In this document: piece by piece, positions 6,016 to 6,641 of the stretch | Numbering within the stretch: the first letter of the stretch is position 1 | How the letters are laid out: every line of letters begins with the position of its first letter | Assembly: GCA_938073925.1 (NCBI GenBank) | Contig: CALJGH010000031.1 | Span: forward strand, 1 to 6,641 | DNA: 6,641 bases | Source: an uncultured Nitrospinaceae bacterium | Lineage (GTDB): Bacteria > Nitrospinota > Nitrospinia > Nitrospinales > VA-1 | Reading direction: 5' to 3' | Translations under genes and position numbers: made by a program | Notes under the pieces: model-generated | Seen by the model: only the letters and a program-made list of their open reading frames with translations | The model's database searches: none | Told to the model about the DNA's origin: nothing

Positions 6016-6641
6016 ATGGCAAATTCACCCAAAGCTTCCGGGCCGGTTTTTTCTGACGATCATCTGATCAACCTCTACTACATAAACGAGTTGTACCGAA
6101 ATATCGGGACAGAGGTCATCTCCCGTCTAAAAGAAATTTATGGGATTGATATTTCGTTGACTTCAGGTATCTGGGGAGGAACCTATTTGATCGCCAAGCC
6201 CAATGGCCAGGCGCGTCGGCGAGTATGGAGGCTGTATTCCATAGTAAATCTGCCGCAGAATAGTCCGCTCGACAAACATGAAAATATGGAGAAGCTGGTC
6301 GCTATCTATGCTGATGTTTACAAGGAAGCTTTTGCCCCCTATCAGCTCGAACTCAGTCTGAAAATGTGGGGTGGCACTTTGCCACATAGCAACAAGGATA
6401 AACTCAGCTTGACCATGCATATGGAAGATGCGATAGATAGAGTTAGGTGGCTGAGAACTTTCTTTGTTTGGAACAAAGTTCCGTGGGAAGAATCTATCAT
6501 CAGCGATACGGTAAGAATTTTAAAAGAGTACAAACCTTATTTTGATTTAAAAAAAGAGCCTGTCAAAAAAGATCCTAAGGATATTAAATATCTTTTGCAA
6601 GATATCATCATCATCTATCGAACCCTTGAGAATGCTTGCAG
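6016..6641 (+). CDS. Protein of unknown function, 3' end outside the window
   Basis: Frame 1 is open from the ATG at 6016 to the last base, 208 full codons with no stop, so the gene runs off the right edge. A weak CAGG lies six bases upstream of the start. The visible part has no signal peptide and no membrane segment, so a cytoplasmic protein is likely. It begins with an acidic helical stretch (NLYYINELYRNIGTEVISRL, about 18-37), then a Trp- and Gly-containing block (SGIWGGTYLIAK, 50-61), a basic patch (QARRRVWRLY, 64-73), and a helical, aromatic region (MWGGTLPHSNK, then HMEDAIDRVRWLRTFFVWNK). Lysine- and aspartate-rich helices follow at the right edge. I do not recognise a family. Codon use looks like that of its neighbours. 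Confidence 0.72.
   Translation, partial: MANSPKASGPVFSDDHLINLYYINELYRNIGTEVISRLKEIYGIDISLTSGIWGGTYLIAKPNGQARRRVWRLYSIVNLPQNSPLDKHENMEKLVAIYADVYKEAFAPYQLELSLKMWGGTLPHSNKDKLSLTMHMEDAIDRVRWLRTFFVWNKVPWEESIISDTVRILKEYKPYFDLKKEPVKKDPKDIKYLLQDIIIIYRTLENAC

Noticed and set aside
6163..6533. Two minus-strand open frames near the right edge
   Set aside because: Both lie opposite the long plus-strand frame from 6016, which has better start and composition.

Overview
The window reads as ordinary chromosomal DNA from a Gram-negative bacterium of moderate to low GC. A lipoprotein with a lipobox, a DUF4399-type protein, a decayed LysM-family-like protein and a stand-alone ModE-type regulator together resemble marine Nitrospinota (Nitrospina-like) or related lineages. 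That placement is inferred from general family resemblance and was not tested. I see no insertion sequence, phage gene, CRISPR array, tRNA or rRNA.

Layout, left to right. Bases 1-174 may hold the tail of a gene entering from the left. A 12-bp perfect inverted repeat follows at 184-228. The next stretch, about 317-853, encodes the C-terminal part of a LysM-family-like surface or periplasmic protein, but its 5' part is broken by in-frame stops, so I call it a pseudogene. It converges on tyrS (850-2049, minus), and the two stop codons overlap. A divergent plus-strand pair follows: a small four-helix membrane protein (2159-2548) and a SAM-dependent methyltransferase-like protein (2548-3672), joined by a TAATG stop/start overlap. 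A 214-bp convergent gap separates this pair from a minus-strand two-gene unit. That unit is transcribed as a membrane-anchored or exported phosphodiester glycosidase-like protein (5152-4259) followed 12 nt later by a short ModE-type winged-helix regulator (4246-3887). A 323-bp AT-rich gap then leads to a DUF4399 lipoprotein (5476-5925) with a strong intrinsic terminator (about 5957-5997). A cytoplasmic protein of unknown function begins at 6016 and runs off the right edge.

How the genes work together. tyrS is housekeeping. The membrane protein and methyltransferase are probably translated together, but no pathway can be named. The glycosidase and ModE-like pair is the most suggestive unit: an envelope or extracellular glycan-processing enzyme co-transcribed with a DNA-binding protein that lacks a ligand-binding domain. 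I found no convincing new multi-gene defence or mobile system. The best leads are the decayed LysM-family gene, the glycosidase/ModE-like operon, and the uncharacterised methyltransferase/membrane-protein couple.
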